Of a stretch of 27,647 bases of DNA, positions 13,939 through 21,362 are shown piece by piece (the first letter of the stretch is position 1; each line of letters starts with the position of its first letter). The stretch is from a virus. The notes beneath the pieces were generated by a model. That model saw only the letters and a program-made list of their open reading frames with translations. It was not told where the DNA came from and searched no databases. The stretch lies in IMG/VR virus record IMGVR_UViG_3300032053_006353, positions 1-27,647 of that record; one strand, 5' to 3'. The translations under genes were made by a program, and so were the position numbers.

Positions 13939-15234
13939 TCAGATAGTGATGAGAATCACATCTTTTCGCAGTTTCGATCCGTTGACGACGCCTTTGAGAT
14001 CCAAGACGATCCCGTCGGGTGCGAGGCAAGCGTTCGCTCGCTCTTCGAACGTGTCAAGGTATGTCGCGTGTGGAACAGCCAAGATGATCGCGTCCAGGTT
14101 CTTCTGGTCAAGAACGTTCACGTGCACCTCTTTGCTGTGTTTGAACAGGTGTTTGAACTCCGTCTTCAACGAACATTCGATCGCTGCGATTGGGTCATGC
14201 ACATGAACCTCACACCCACGAGCACGCAACGATCTCACAAGGTCAGGCACTTTGCTGTTACGAGTGTCGTTCACATCTTCTTTGAAGGTGTAACCAAGCA
14301 CACCAACCTTTGCACCTGGACAGAATCCACGTGGCGACGCCTTCATACGATCGATCAGCCTCTTCGCGACATGCTTCGGCATGTTCTCGTTGATGCGACG
14401 TGCAAGCGAGACCAACCTGAGCGGCTCGCCTAGACTGTCGCCGAGCATCATCAAGTAGTACGGATCAACGCCAACGCAATGACCACCAACGAGCCCGGGC
14501 TTGAAGTTCAAAAAGTTCCACTTCGTGGACGCCGCCTCCAACACATCTTTGGTGTTGATGCCTGCGACACCGAACAGCTTAGAGAACTCGTTGATCAACG
14601 CGATGTTGACGTCACGCTGAATGTTTTCGATGACCTTAGCAGCCTCTGCAACACGGATGGTTGGCGCGCGGTGGATCTTTGTGATGGCCGAGTAGACGTT
14701 GGCCACACGTTCAAGCGTCTCGGCATCTTCTCCAGACACGATCTTGACAACACGTTCAAGTGTGTGCTCCTGATCGCCTGGGTTGATGCGTTCTGGCGAG
14801 TACCCAAGTTTGAAGTCGGTTCTAGTCAAGCCAGAGCAATCCGCCAACACAGGAGCACAGATGTCTTCGGTGACACCAGGGAATACAGTCGACTCGTAAA
14901 CGACAACATCACCCTTTAGAAGGCACAGTCCAACGGCTTCGGACGCGCTCAACATCGGTCGAAGGTCAGGCGACTTATCAACGTTCACAGGGGTTGGTAC
15001 CGCAACGATGTAGAAAGTGGCCAACGCGATGTCATCGAGCTCAGACGTCACACGCAACTTCGTCGTCGCAAGATCCTCAACAGGGATCTCACCAGTTCGA
15101 TCATGACCACGCTTGATCTCGTTGATCTTGTGTGTATCAAGATCGTAACCGATGACATCAGGGAACTTCCGAGCCAAAGCGAGCGCCAGTGGCAACCCAA
15201 CGTAGCCAAGACCAACGACCGCGATGCGCTCCAT
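13939..15234 (-). CDS. UDP-N-acetylhexosamine 6-dehydrogenase (WbpO/TviB-like)
   Basis: The product has 431 residues and is a full-length UDP-sugar dehydrogenase. An NAD-binding VGLGYVGLPLALALA stands at the N-terminus. VAVPTPV, ESTVFPGVTED and GYSPERINPG follow. The central helix includes EAAKVIENIQRDVNIALINE, with the catalytic Lys200. The catalytic Cys253 lies in NFKPGLVGGHCVGVDPYYL, and GYTFKEDVNDTRNSK follows. The FKPGLVGGHC form is typical of WbpO/TviB, which oxidise UDP-GlcNAc or UDP-GalNAc to the uronate for capsules and O-antigens. AAGGAG five bases before the ATG at 15234 fixes the start; a GTG one codon earlier is less well spaced. It may feed surface-sugar remodelling together with the UXS-like gene. 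Confidence 0.92.
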   Translation of the reverse strand: MERIAVVGLGYVGLPLALALARKFPDVIGYDLDTHKINEIKRGHDRTGEIPVEDLATTKLRVTSELDDIALATFYIVAVPTPVNVDKSPDLRPMLSASEAVGLCLLKGDVVVYESTVFPGVTEDICAPVLADCSGLTRTDFKLGYSPERINPGDQEHTLERVVKIVSGEDAETLERVANVYSAITKIHRAPTIRVAEAAKVIENIQRDVNIALINEFSKLFGVAGINTKDVLEAASTKWNFLNFKPGLVGGHCVGVDPYYLMMLGDSLGEPLRLVSLARRINENMPKHVAKRLIDRMKASPRGFCPGAKVGVLGYTFKEDVNDTRNSKVPDLVRSLRARGCEVHVHDPIAAIECSLKTEFKHLFKHSKEVHVNVLDQKNLDAIILAVPHATYLDTFEERANACLAPDGIVLDLKGVVNGSKLRKDVILITI

Positions 15235-15311
15235 CACTTCTCCTTTTTAAGGTTGAAATAGAGCGCAATAGCCACGAGCGTCGTGAGAACGACGAGGCCA
15301 ACCGTGCTCAA
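15234..15311 (-). CDS. 25-residue single-membrane-helix microprotein
   Basis: The frame opens with TTG at 15311 and encodes 25 residues: a hydrophobic helix (STVGLVVLTTLVAIALYF) followed by a basic tail NLKKEK. The TTG overlaps the stop of the upstream gene (TTGA), and its own TGA shares a base with the ATG of the dehydrogenase (TGATG). This double coupling and the clean amphipathic design (helix, then positive-inside tail) support a real gene. A weak GAAGG lies about ten bases upstream. It could be a membrane peptide that modulates an enzyme or the envelope. No homologue is recognised. Confidence 0.42.
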   Translation of the reverse strand: MSTVGLVVLTTLVAIALYFNLKKEK

Positions 15312-15580
15312 GCTTGACCAGCCTTCCCTGCTTCGGCGACCTTTGTCTGCTTCGAGATCTCCATCGCTCGCGCGAGAAGATCGGCGATGTTACGCTCGTG
15401 ACGATCCCTGCAGTCCGTGGTGAGCTTGAGCGAGACGTTGGATCCATCCGCCGTCACCTGAAGGTCGGGCTCAACCTCAAGCATGCGGAGGTGATCAACA
15501 ACGTCGGTTCCCGTGAGCATGCCGAGTTGGACACACTGAGCGACGGCAGCGAGGACTTCATCAGAGAAAGCGTATTTCAT
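15308..15580 (-). CDS. Small conserved-looking protein, unknown function
   Basis: The product has 90 residues, beginning KYAFSDEVLAAVAQCV. AAGGA five bases before the ATG at 15580 decides the start; a longer frame adds five residues and lacks this site. The protein is a compact alpha/beta type: a helical first half (LGMLTGTDVVDHLRML), a strand pair (DLQVTADGSNVSLKLT), and a charged helix at the end. It has no signal peptide. The pattern SDEVLxAVxxCVQLGMLTGTDVVDHLR resembles small phage proteins I have seen but cannot name. It lies between thymidylate kinase and the microprotein. Confidence 0.65.
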   Translation of the reverse strand: MKYAFSDEVLAAVAQCVQLGMLTGTDVVDHLRMLEVEPDLQVTADGSNVSLKLTTDCRDRHERNIADLLARAMEISKQTKVAEAGKAGQA

Positions 15581-15591
15581 GTTTTCCTTGT

Positions 15592-16206
15592 TCAAACGAT
15601 TGAGTAGACAGCATCCAACACGTCGCGCTGGACATCAGCGTGCACACGATCAGCATGTATGACGTAGGAGTTGTCGGGGCGTATCACCGTCCACAGAACG
15701 TAGTGTAATGCTACGCTCTTTTGAAAATTTTTGTCCTTCTCGTAGTCATCTTGAACTCCGACGCGTTTACACGTGCCGTGGAACACAAGGACGGCGTGTG
15801 GTTCACGCATGAGGTTGACGCACGTATTTGTGAGCCTCTCGTTCGCGCCGCCGGCCAATCCGTAAGCCCACATTGAAGCGTGCCAACGGTCCAACAACAC
15901 GTAATCAAACTTCTTCAGCATCGTTGGCAAGATGAAGAACTGAAAGACAAGCTTGTCGATACATTGGATGATTTGGAAGATGTTGGGCCACTTCACAGCG
16001 CGACCGTTCTGCAACATTCGCTTGATCAAACCACCAGTCACCGTGTTGTAAGCTGGCAACTTCGCAATGACAACCTTGTGCCCTTCGGTCGCGAGAGCGT
16101 GGGCGAGTAGTTTGATATGCGTTGTCTTGCCTACGCCATCAACACCTTCCACACTGATGAGAATTGCTTGCTTATTTTTTCTTGAAGTACGCAAATGTTC
16201 GCTCAT
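15592..16206 (-). CDS. tmk: Thymidylate kinase
   Basis: The product has 204 residues, the usual Tmk length. The P-loop EGVDGVGKTT (about residues 20-29) and the DRW motif (106-108, followed by HASMWAYGL) are the standard Tmk signatures. It phosphorylates dTMP to dTDP using ATP and so acts after ThyX, encoded just upstream. The start at 16206 overlaps the previous gene by 35 bases and has only a weak ribosome site. The first ten residues (SEHLRTSRK) are extra compared with many homologues, so a later non-ATG start cannot be excluded. Confidence 0.88.
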   Translation of the reverse strand: MSEHLRTSRKNKQAILISVEGVDGVGKTTHIKLLAHALATEGHKVVIAKLPAYNTVTGGLIKRMLQNGRAVKWPNIFQIIQCIDKLVFQFFILPTMLKKFDYVLLDRWHASMWAYGLAGGANERLTNTCVNLMREPHAVLVFHGTCKRVGVQDDYEKDKNFQKSVALHYVLWTVIRPDNSYVIHADRVHADVQRDVLDAVYSIV

Positions 16207-16360
16207 CCCATTTCACTTGTGTATCAACATCATAGACGTCTTCGAAGCGTCGCTTCTGGAAGTCTTCTTCAGTAACGACCTTGAATTCCAAACCTAGTTC
16301 CGCGAAGAAGACTCTCGCTGCTTCCCACTTATAGCGGAGCGGTAATGTTACCGGATTCAT
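16172..16360 (-). CDS. Small protein between ThyX and Tmk, unknown function
   Basis: The product has 62 residues. It opens NPVTLPLRYKWEAARVFFAELG and ends WDERTFAYFKKK, with a mixed charged and aromatic composition that looks like a folded small domain. It overlaps the end of ThyX by 32 bases and the start of Tmk by 35 bases, both in other frames. No motif is recognised. Its position between two dTTP-synthesis genes suggests a linked role, but this is guesswork. Confidence 0.5.
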   Translation of the reverse strand: MNPVTLPLRYKWEAARVFFAELGLEFKVVTEEDFQKRRFEDVYDVDTQVKWDERTFAYFKKK

Positions 16361-16988
16361 CGACGAAACCGAACGCCTCTAGGGTGCGAGGAAAGGCTCC
16401 TGTCTCCTTCACCAGTTCAAGCATCTTTCCGGTGAGCTCACAGATCTCAACTTGAGCGTGGGTCGTGTAGCGGAGGCCGACGAAATGCGCGAAGCTCCTG
16501 AAGTTGAAGCTGATGTCCACTGTGATCTGGTTGCCGTACGGAAGGTAGAAGCGGGCTGATTCCTTCGCTCGCTTACGAGGCATGCCTTTCGCGACCAGCC
16601 GCTCGAGACAGGTGTGGTAGCGAGCGAGTGCCTCTTCCATGTGTTCGATGTAAAGACCAAGTTCCTCGTCGTCCCAGTCTTGAGGAAGATAGAACTTGTC
16701 ATCCTTCAACTCTTTGTAACGCGCAGACTCGCCATTGATCGACACACCGATGCGATGCTTGAGCAACTGGATGTGGGTCGCGATGTCCGTTGTTGCTAGG
16801 AAATGGATGAAGCTCTTCTCAAATGGGGTGTGATGACCGTCCTGTGCCAACGTCTTCAACAACTTCCCCGCACGAGCGCGTTTGTCCTCTGTGAGGTCAC
16901 GTGCGGTGCTGGTCCACGCTGACAACGCGTGAAGGATGTCGCTGCCGTAGAACCCGATGAGCTCAACCTTGTTGTCCTGACCTGCCAT
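16329..16988 (-). CDS. thyX: FAD-dependent thymidylate synthase ThyX
   Basis: The product has 219 residues. The motif KHRIGVSINGESARY, with HHTPFEKSFIHFLATTDIATHIQLL before it and FYLPQDW after it, is the flavin/dUMP-binding signature (canonical RHRxxSxNExSxRY). Here the first Arg is Lys and one residue is added, a form I associate with phage ThyX proteins. ThyX methylates dUMP to dTMP with methylenetetrahydrofolate, using reduced FAD. It replaces ThyA in many phages and anaerobes. It stands two genes upstream of Tmk and works in sequence with dUTPase. The ATG at 16988 has no strong Shine-Dalgarno. Confidence 0.93.
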   Translation of the reverse strand: MAGQDNKVELIGFYGSDILHALSAWTSTARDLTEDKRARAGKLLKTLAQDGHHTPFEKSFIHFLATTDIATHIQLLKHRIGVSINGESARYKELKDDKFYLPQDWDDEELGLYIEHMEEALARYHTCLERLVAKGMPRKRAKESARFYLPYGNQITVDISFNFRSFAHFVGLRYTTHAQVEICELTGKMLELVKETGAFPRTLEAFGFVDESGNITAPL

Positions 16989-17010
16989 GTGTTGGCAAGG
17001 TTAGAACGTC

Positions 17011-17421
17011 TTAGCGTTCGCGTGAGCTCACGACGTGAACGGCGAACTGGCCGAGGTCTTGAGCGTACTCTGTGAGAGCAACCTCTATGTTGGACGCCGC
17101 CTCCATGGTCAAATCCTGGATGCCGTCTTCATCCAACTGATCCATCAAAGCGTCAAGCGTTTCGGCGTCAAGACGACCGTATGTCGTGTCCGTCATGTTG
17201 TGTTGGTTGATGATCATCACGATGTCCTTCAGCATGCGTTTACGCGCTTGGTAGAGGATCTCCTGTGCCATATCCATCGTGAAGTCGCGGACCTTGTCGT
17301 CAATCTGTTGCTTCATGACCGCCCAGTCAACGCGCATTGCATCAGGACTCTCTTCGCTTAGAACACTCTCGACAATCCCTTGAATTGTCTCGCGTATCCC
17401 AGTGTTCGTCTTGCTTTTCAT
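17011..17421 (-). CDS. Acidic helical protein, unknown function
   Basis: The product has 136 residues from the ATG at 17421; an in-frame ATG at 17445 would add eight and overlap the divergent NMNAT-like gene. An open frame reaching 17718 only mirrors that gene. The protein opens KSKTNTGIRETIQGIVESVL and is nearly all helix, with acidic stretches (LDALMDQLDEDGIQDLTME) and an LxxLGQF end. No signal peptide, zinc site or known motif is seen. It may be a regulator or a subunit. It is divergent from the NMNAT-like gene with only 18 bp between the chosen starts. Confidence 0.6.
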   Translation of the reverse strand: MKSKTNTGIRETIQGIVESVLSEESPDAMRVDWAVMKQQIDDKVRDFTMDMAQEILYQARKRMLKDIVMIINQHNMTDTTYGRLDAETLDALMDQLDEDGIQDLTMEAASNIEVALTEYAQDLGQFAVHVVSSRER

Positions 17422-17439
17422 GTGTGTAACTATCGTCTC

Positions 17440-17988
17440 ATGCATCACGTTGGACTGATTCCTGTGGCGTGTCGGCCGTACCACGCTGGTCACGACGCTC
17501 TCATTCGACTCGCGTGCGAAGAATGTGAGCAGGTCGTTGTCTTCGCCTCCACGTCTGACCGTGTGCGTAGAGGGGAGTTCCCTGTACGTGCGAACGTCAT
17601 GCGTAAACTGTGGGACAGCATCGTGGAGACTCTTCCAAGCAGCGTCGTCGTCGCTTTTGTCCCCAACCCAGTCAAAGCGATCTACGAGTACTTGGGAGCG
17701 CGTAACTCGGACTCGCAACCGCTTCAGAAAGACGAAAAGCTTGTCATATACTCAGACCCTGAGGACATGGAGCTGAACTTCTCTGAGGTGAGCCTCACGA
17801 AGTACGGTGGCGCGCTCGCGAACGCTAAGCGTTTAGCCCGTCGATTCGTTCCACGTGACACCACGGTCAACGTCAGCGGCACGCAGATGCGAGCGTGGAT
17901 GATGCACGGTGACAAGGCGAAGTTCATCGCTCACCTGCCAACGACGATGGATGGTGAAACTGTGTGGAAAGCGCTTACCCAGCGATAG
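17440..17988 (+). CDS. NMNAT/cytidylyltransferase-like nucleotidyltransferase
   Basis: The product has 182 residues from the ATG at 17440; an upstream in-frame start at 17380 covers the divergent gene and is not used. RPYHAGHDALI (HxGH, His15 and His18) is the nucleotide-binding motif of the HIGH/TxGH nucleotidyltransferases. VNVSGTQMRAWM (146-151) matches the IS(x)TxxR motif near the C-terminus of NMN adenylyltransferases and FAD or pantetheine-phosphate adenylyltransferases. Members join a nucleotide to a phosphorylated substrate and release pyrophosphate. NAD synthesis from NMN is the leading guess, as in phage NadM/NadR-like enzymes. It is on the plus strand and overlaps the ligase-like gene tail to tail by 14 bp. 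Confidence 0.78.
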   Translation: MHHVGLIPVACRPYHAGHDALIRLACEECEQVVVFASTSDRVRRGEFPVRANVMRKLWDSIVETLPSSVVVAFVPNPVKAIYEYLGARNSDSQPLQKDEKLVIYSDPEDMELNFSEVSLTKYGGALANAKRLARRFVPRDTTVNVSGTQMRAWMMHGDKAKFIAHLPTTMDGETVWKALTQR

Positions 17989-19150
17989 GTGGGATGTTTT
18001 TACCGCGACCGTAGCGGCACAGTCCAAGGATGGCGTTGGCCGGCGCGAAAGCGCCGGTCAGCTTGTACAATTTGTCCTTCCACGGAAACACAACGCCTTC
18101 GACCGGCGTGACGATGCGGTTCGGATCTTTCAATTTCGTCATCTGCGCGGCGACGTAGTCGATCGCGTATTGATTGCGCGACTTCTTGACGAGGACCAGC
18201 GACTCCTCCAGCTTCTGTCGGATGCGCTTCGCCTCCGAGTCGGGGTCGGCCACCATCGACGGCTTTACGCCCGACAGGAGGGTCACCCCGAAGTCGACGA
18301 TGGCCAGCTCAAGCGGTGCGATCTGCTTCGCAACCCATTCGTTCGACGTTCGTAACATGAACGCGACCTGCGTCGGCACACGTGATTTCAAGACAGTTAG
18401 CGTCGGAGCGTTCTCGGCCTCTGAGAGGCGTAGCGCGGCATCGAAGAGCAACTGCTCATGCATGCCAAACCTCTTCAAATCAGCACAAGCACGTTCCGTG
18501 AGCGCAGTTTGAAGTGTTTTTTCACCGCCGAACCAACCTCGAACAGCTTGGACAAGTTCGTCAAGCGGCTCGTTGTCGTTCCTCCATGGAAACACCACTT
18601 TTTGCGGGCCAAGAACACGCCAGCCGACATGCTTCGTCGACTCGTTCATGTCTACTAAGCCAGCCTCGATTGCAGTGAACCCTTTGCTGTCGTGCGAGAT
18701 CACCGTGTTGCCGTCGAAGCAGAACACAGGCCGTTCGTGAAACACAAGCGTGTCGCAATCGTAGACGACGACGTTAGGGTTCTTGGTGTAGACGATCTCA
18801 GTTGAGTACCACAGGTGAGCGTTCTCGAACGCCTTGCTCACCTCACGTAACGTGAGACAGAGCATTGAACGACGCAGCGCTTCAAAACCTTTTGAGAAGG
18901 TCTCTTGTATGAGGCCTTGCCCTGTGAACTTTGCCTCCAATACGGCGCCGATCATCCCACCTGACTTGATGTCACTCGCGTTGCGAGCCGCACGTGCTTG
19001 AAGGTTTGATGTACACGTGTACACCAAGTTGACACCGTCAAGCTTCTCCGTCACATCGGCCAAAGTGCCACGCCACGCTGCCGTGACGATGTCCACGACG
19101 TCGTTTTGGGTGATGTCTCTATCTTCGACGAGGTGAGAGATGTGTGGCAC
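17975..19150 (-). CDS. Ligase-fold nucleotidyltransferase (KxDG motif), phage-type
   Basis: The product has 391 residues from the GTG at 19150, one base after the upstream stop; a longer frame covers the lipoprotein gene and is left out. EKLDGVNLVY is motif I of DNA/RNA ligases and capping enzymes, with Lys36 as the probable AMP-bearing residue. TEIVYTKNPNVVVYD resembles motif III, EGVVFPW (Glu351) motif IV and LYKL (Lys363) motif V. About 230 residues, mainly helical, separate motifs III and IV, far more than in usual ligases. The family probably forms a covalent nucleotidyl-lysine intermediate. Whether it seals nucleic acid or modifies another substrate is not shown. The start, PHISHLVEDRDI, resembles uncharacterised T4-like phage proteins I remember. 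Confidence 0.6.
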   Translation of the reverse strand: MPHISHLVEDRDITQNDVVDIVTAAWRGTLADVTEKLDGVNLVYTCTSNLQARAARNASDIKSGGMIGAVLEAKFTGQGLIQETFSKGFEALRRSMLCLTLREVSKAFENAHLWYSTEIVYTKNPNVVVYDCDTLVFHERPVFCFDGNTVISHDSKGFTAIEAGLVDMNESTKHVGWRVLGPQKVVFPWRNDNEPLDELVQAVRGWFGGEKTLQTALTERACADLKRFGMHEQLLFDAALRLSEAENAPTLTVLKSRVPTQVAFMLRTSNEWVAKQIAPLELAIVDFGVTLLSGVKPSMVADPDSEAKRIRQKLEESLVLVKKSRNQYAIDYVAAQMTKLKDPNRIVTPVEGVVFPWKDKLYKLTGAFAPANAILGLCRYGRGKNIPPIAG

Positions 19151-19151
19151 G

Positions 19152-19679
19152 TCAGTACGTGCTCGCGTCGCTCGGTGTCGTGTCGATAAATGAGCCTTGC
19201 TGGTTATCGCAAAACTGCTTGGCGTACGCCCGCGTCTCATCCGTCGCGTCGTACCCACCGAGACGGTAGACGTACGTCACATCGCATCCAACAACGCATC
19301 CGCCTGAGGCGCGGGCGCCTGTTTCATATGGACCAAGGTGCCATCCGCTAGATTGGCCGCTGGCATCGCAAGCTACAGAGTCGTCGAAGCTCGTCTCGTA
19401 GCAGAGGGTTGCCATGTTGGTGAGACAGTGACCGATCGTCGGCGCGCAACCCTGGATCGAAGAGTCAACTCCTGCGTCTGTCACAGTCGGCAACGCATCT
19501 GACATCACGTCTGACGTGGCTTCGACGAACGCGTCTGACGCGGCGGCGTCAACGAGGTCACTCCGCGACGGATCAACGCTCACGGCGTCGGTGTCGACGA
19601 ATGTGGTTGGTGTGATGATGCTCTCTGAGCCGCATGCAGCGAGGAGTGTCAACAGAGCACAAACGATCATGATCTTCAT
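19152..19679 (-). CDS. Ser/Asp/Ala-rich predicted lipoprotein
   Basis: The product has 175 residues. A signal peptide ends in the lipobox LAAC (Cys16). Residues 25-75 are low complexity with repeated Asp-Ala/Ser-Asp units (DLVDAAASDAFVEATSDVMSDA), a flexible, acidic tether common before surface domains of myxobacterial lipoproteins. The C-terminal 90 residues have eight Cys (GCAPTIGHCLTNMATLC, GGCVVGCDVTYVYR), indicating a disulfide-rich extracellular domain. No enzyme motif is seen. It is the only lipoprotein gene in the right half, and its stop is one base before the ligase-like start. Confidence 0.72.
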   Translation of the reverse strand: MKIMIVCALLTLLAACGSESIITPTTFVDTDAVSVDPSRSDLVDAAASDAFVEATSDVMSDALPTVTDAGVDSSIQGCAPTIGHCLTNMATLCYETSFDDSVACDASGQSSGWHLGPYETGARASGGCVVGCDVTYVYRLGGYDATDETRAYAKQFCDNQQGSFIDTTPSDASTY

Positions 19680-19712
19680 GTTGGTGAGCGTATCAGATCT
19701 GGACGGAGTCGA

Positions 19713-20042
19713 TTACTCTTCAGTAACAGGCGTGATTCGACCGAGATCGACGAGATCGTCATTGACGCACGATTGTCTACCATTCTCGTCGAGAGCGTCT
19801 ATCGCCGCCCACCAACGTCCAGCGCCGGTTCTCTCACCAGTCGGTCGAACGTTGATGACGCTCGCTTTTCGAAGCAGATCCGTCAAGGCTTGCTTTGCCT
19901 CTTTGATGTGAAGACGACCAGTAGGAACGTCCAAACCGACAAGCTGGAAATCGAAAGTGCCTTCAAGGTTGAAGCCAAGGCTAACCTTGAGACGCACGCC
20001 GTCGCCATCGATGACCTTCACAAGAGTCGCTTCGTAATTCAT
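19713..20042 (-). CDS. Staphylococcal-nuclease-fold protein, active site degenerate
   Basis: The product has 109 residues. ATLVKVIDGDGVRLKV matches the first strands of the SNase fold, with the Asp residues of the calcium site in DGDG. FQLVGLDVPT aligns with the usual FRLxxVDTPE, so catalytic Arg35 becomes Gln and Glu43 becomes Thr. The later Arg (in TGAGRWWAAID) is kept, and VNDDLVDLGRI matches the last helix. Loss of two of three catalytic residues suggests a binding rather than cutting role. No signal peptide is present, unlike secreted nucleases. The start overlaps the upstream stop (ATGA). Confidence 0.68.
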   Translation of the reverse strand: MNYEATLVKVIDGDGVRLKVSLGFNLEGTFDFQLVGLDVPTGRLHIKEAKQALTDLLRKASVINVRPTGERTGAGRWWAAIDALDENGRQSCVNDDLVDLGRITPVTEE

Positions 20043-20635
20043 GTTTCAAGACTAGCACGCGCGAAGAAAAGGCGCGTTTTCAGAACTTGAACCAGGTCGG
20101 TCGGCTTGAGCGCTTGACGTTTCTTTCTCTGATCACGAAATGTGCCACTCTCGTGATCCACAACGCTCTTCTTTTGATCCACGAACCCATCCTTGTCAAG
20201 CGTGAAGCTTCGTAACTCCACAAACAGCGAACGACATGACGTGCATGACTCACGGAATTGGAAGTGTGTGGCGTCTGTGACATGGTACTTCTTCTTGCCA
20301 CCATCTGTGCCGCCGTCGCGTGACGTCATGAACGAACCCTTGCTTGAATGCTTGATCTGCACCGTTAGAAGTGTGTAACGAGTCAACGGATCGAAGAAAC
20401 GCCCGTCAGCTTTCTCGTTCATGATCTGCTCGTACCCGCAGCCTGCCTCGAGCGCTAGCTCGATGTTCTCGGCGTGGGCGCTAGGCTCGGCGAACATGCC
20501 CCAGGCACGACCCGAGATGAGCTTCTGATCGTCAGCGGAGCAAAGGTTCGTCACACCATGCGATCGCAGACGTCTGTGCACTCGAACTGCTTCTTCGAGT
20601 TCATTTGCTTCACATTGAATGCCATCCACGAACAT
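20039..20635 (-). CDS. Unknown protein with Cys pair and basic tail
   Basis: The product has 198 residues. The first 70 are helical with QCEANELEEAVRVHRRL. A middle beta-rich region has RYTLLTVQIKHSSKGSFMTS and KKKYHVTDATHFQF, followed by CTSC (residues about 132-135) and LFVELRSFTLD. The tail is basic (RDQRKKRQALKPTD). Nothing identifies the family; a nucleic-acid-binding role is only suggested by charge. Its stop overlaps the start of the SNase-like gene (ATGA), so the two may be co-expressed partners. Confidence 0.6.
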   Translation of the reverse strand: MFVDGIQCEANELEEAVRVHRRLRSHGVTNLCSADDQKLISGRAWGMFAEPSAHAENIELALEAGCGYEQIMNEKADGRFFDPLTRYTLLTVQIKHSSKGSFMTSRDGGTDGGKKKYHVTDATHFQFRESCTSCRSLFVELRSFTLDKDGFVDQKKSVVDHESGTFRDQRKKRQALKPTDLVQVLKTRLFFARASLET

Positions 20636-20677
20636 CGATTAGAAGGTTAGCCGTCTGCTGGCTCACGACTCGCAAAT

Positions 20678-21361
20678 TCAACTCTTTTGATACGTGAAGC
20701 TCGGTAACTTGTCTTCCAACCACAACATCGCGTCATCTGGCTGCGTAAGACGTGACCATTCGCTCTTGTTGTCGACAAGATCTTGCCAGCTAAGCGTGTC
20801 AGGCAACGTTATCGGCAGAGGGTTCGCGCCACGCACGATGAAGCCTAATCCGTAGTCAGCCGCCATCGTGATCGCATCCAAATCAACGTTTTGTCTGTGA
20901 TGAACAAAACCTCTCCACGAAGTACCACATGATTCTTTTCTCTCAGCATGCAAGCTGGGTGGAAAGCAATCGTGTGTTAAGATGATTCCACCTTCATTCA
21001 AGCGTAACAACGCATTTTCAACGTCTTTTCGTACCTGTTCACCGAGGTGAAGACCGTCGACGAAGATGACGTCAAATGTGTCGTGATGTGTCTCAAAGTA
21101 GACATCACTGGTCATTTTGTGTGTACTGATCGCACTGGGTGTTGGGTCGACTCCTACTTTTACGGCGCATTCGATCTTAGAAAAACAACGACCTCGCGCG
21201 GTGCCAATCTCCAAGTAACTCGAATACTGGCGGTGTTTGATCAGCGTGTTGATGATGTTTGTATGAGCATCTTGCGCGGGAAGGTCAATCTCTTCGCCGT
21301 ACAGTGTTGAGATACATCCGTCGTAGATGTGACCGGCAGGATTCCAAATGATGTTCTTCAT
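20678..21361 (-). CDS. SAM-dependent methyltransferase (Methyltransf_24-like)
   Basis: The product has 227 residues from the ATG at 21361; a frame open to 21583 only shadows the RNR gene. SYLEIGTARGRCFSKI is the SAM-binding motif I, and VGVDPTP is the acidic end of strand 2. FDVIFVDGLHLGEQVRKDVE and LNEGGIILTHDCFP are the motif pair of the Methyltransf_24 family, in which VDGxH and HDxxP are characteristic. Family members methylate sugars, antibiotics and other small molecules, often in surface-glycan clusters. It could act with the UDP-sugar enzymes in this window; that link is inference. It starts one base after the RNR stop. Confidence 0.82.
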   Translation of the reverse strand: MKNIIWNPAGHIYDGCISTLYGEEIDLPAQDAHTNIINTLIKHRQYSSYLEIGTARGRCFSKIECAVKVGVDPTPSAISTHKMTSDVYFETHHDTFDVIFVDGLHLGEQVRKDVENALLRLNEGGIILTHDCFPPSLHAERKESCGTSWRGFVHHRQNVDLDAITMAADYGLGFIVRGANPLPITLPDTLSWQDLVDNKSEWSRLTQPDDAMLWLEDKLPSFTYQKS

Positions 21362-21362
21362 A

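Noticed and set aside
15247-15447. Minus-strand 66-residue frame overlapping the 90-residue protein and the microprotein
   Set aside because: Its composition is Arg/Ser-rich like a shifted frame, while the two neighbouring frames have coupling signals and protein-like content.
16998-17020. Small hairpin GAACG/CGTTC after the helical unknown gene
   Set aside because: The stem is only five pairs and no U-run follows, so it is not a convincing terminator.
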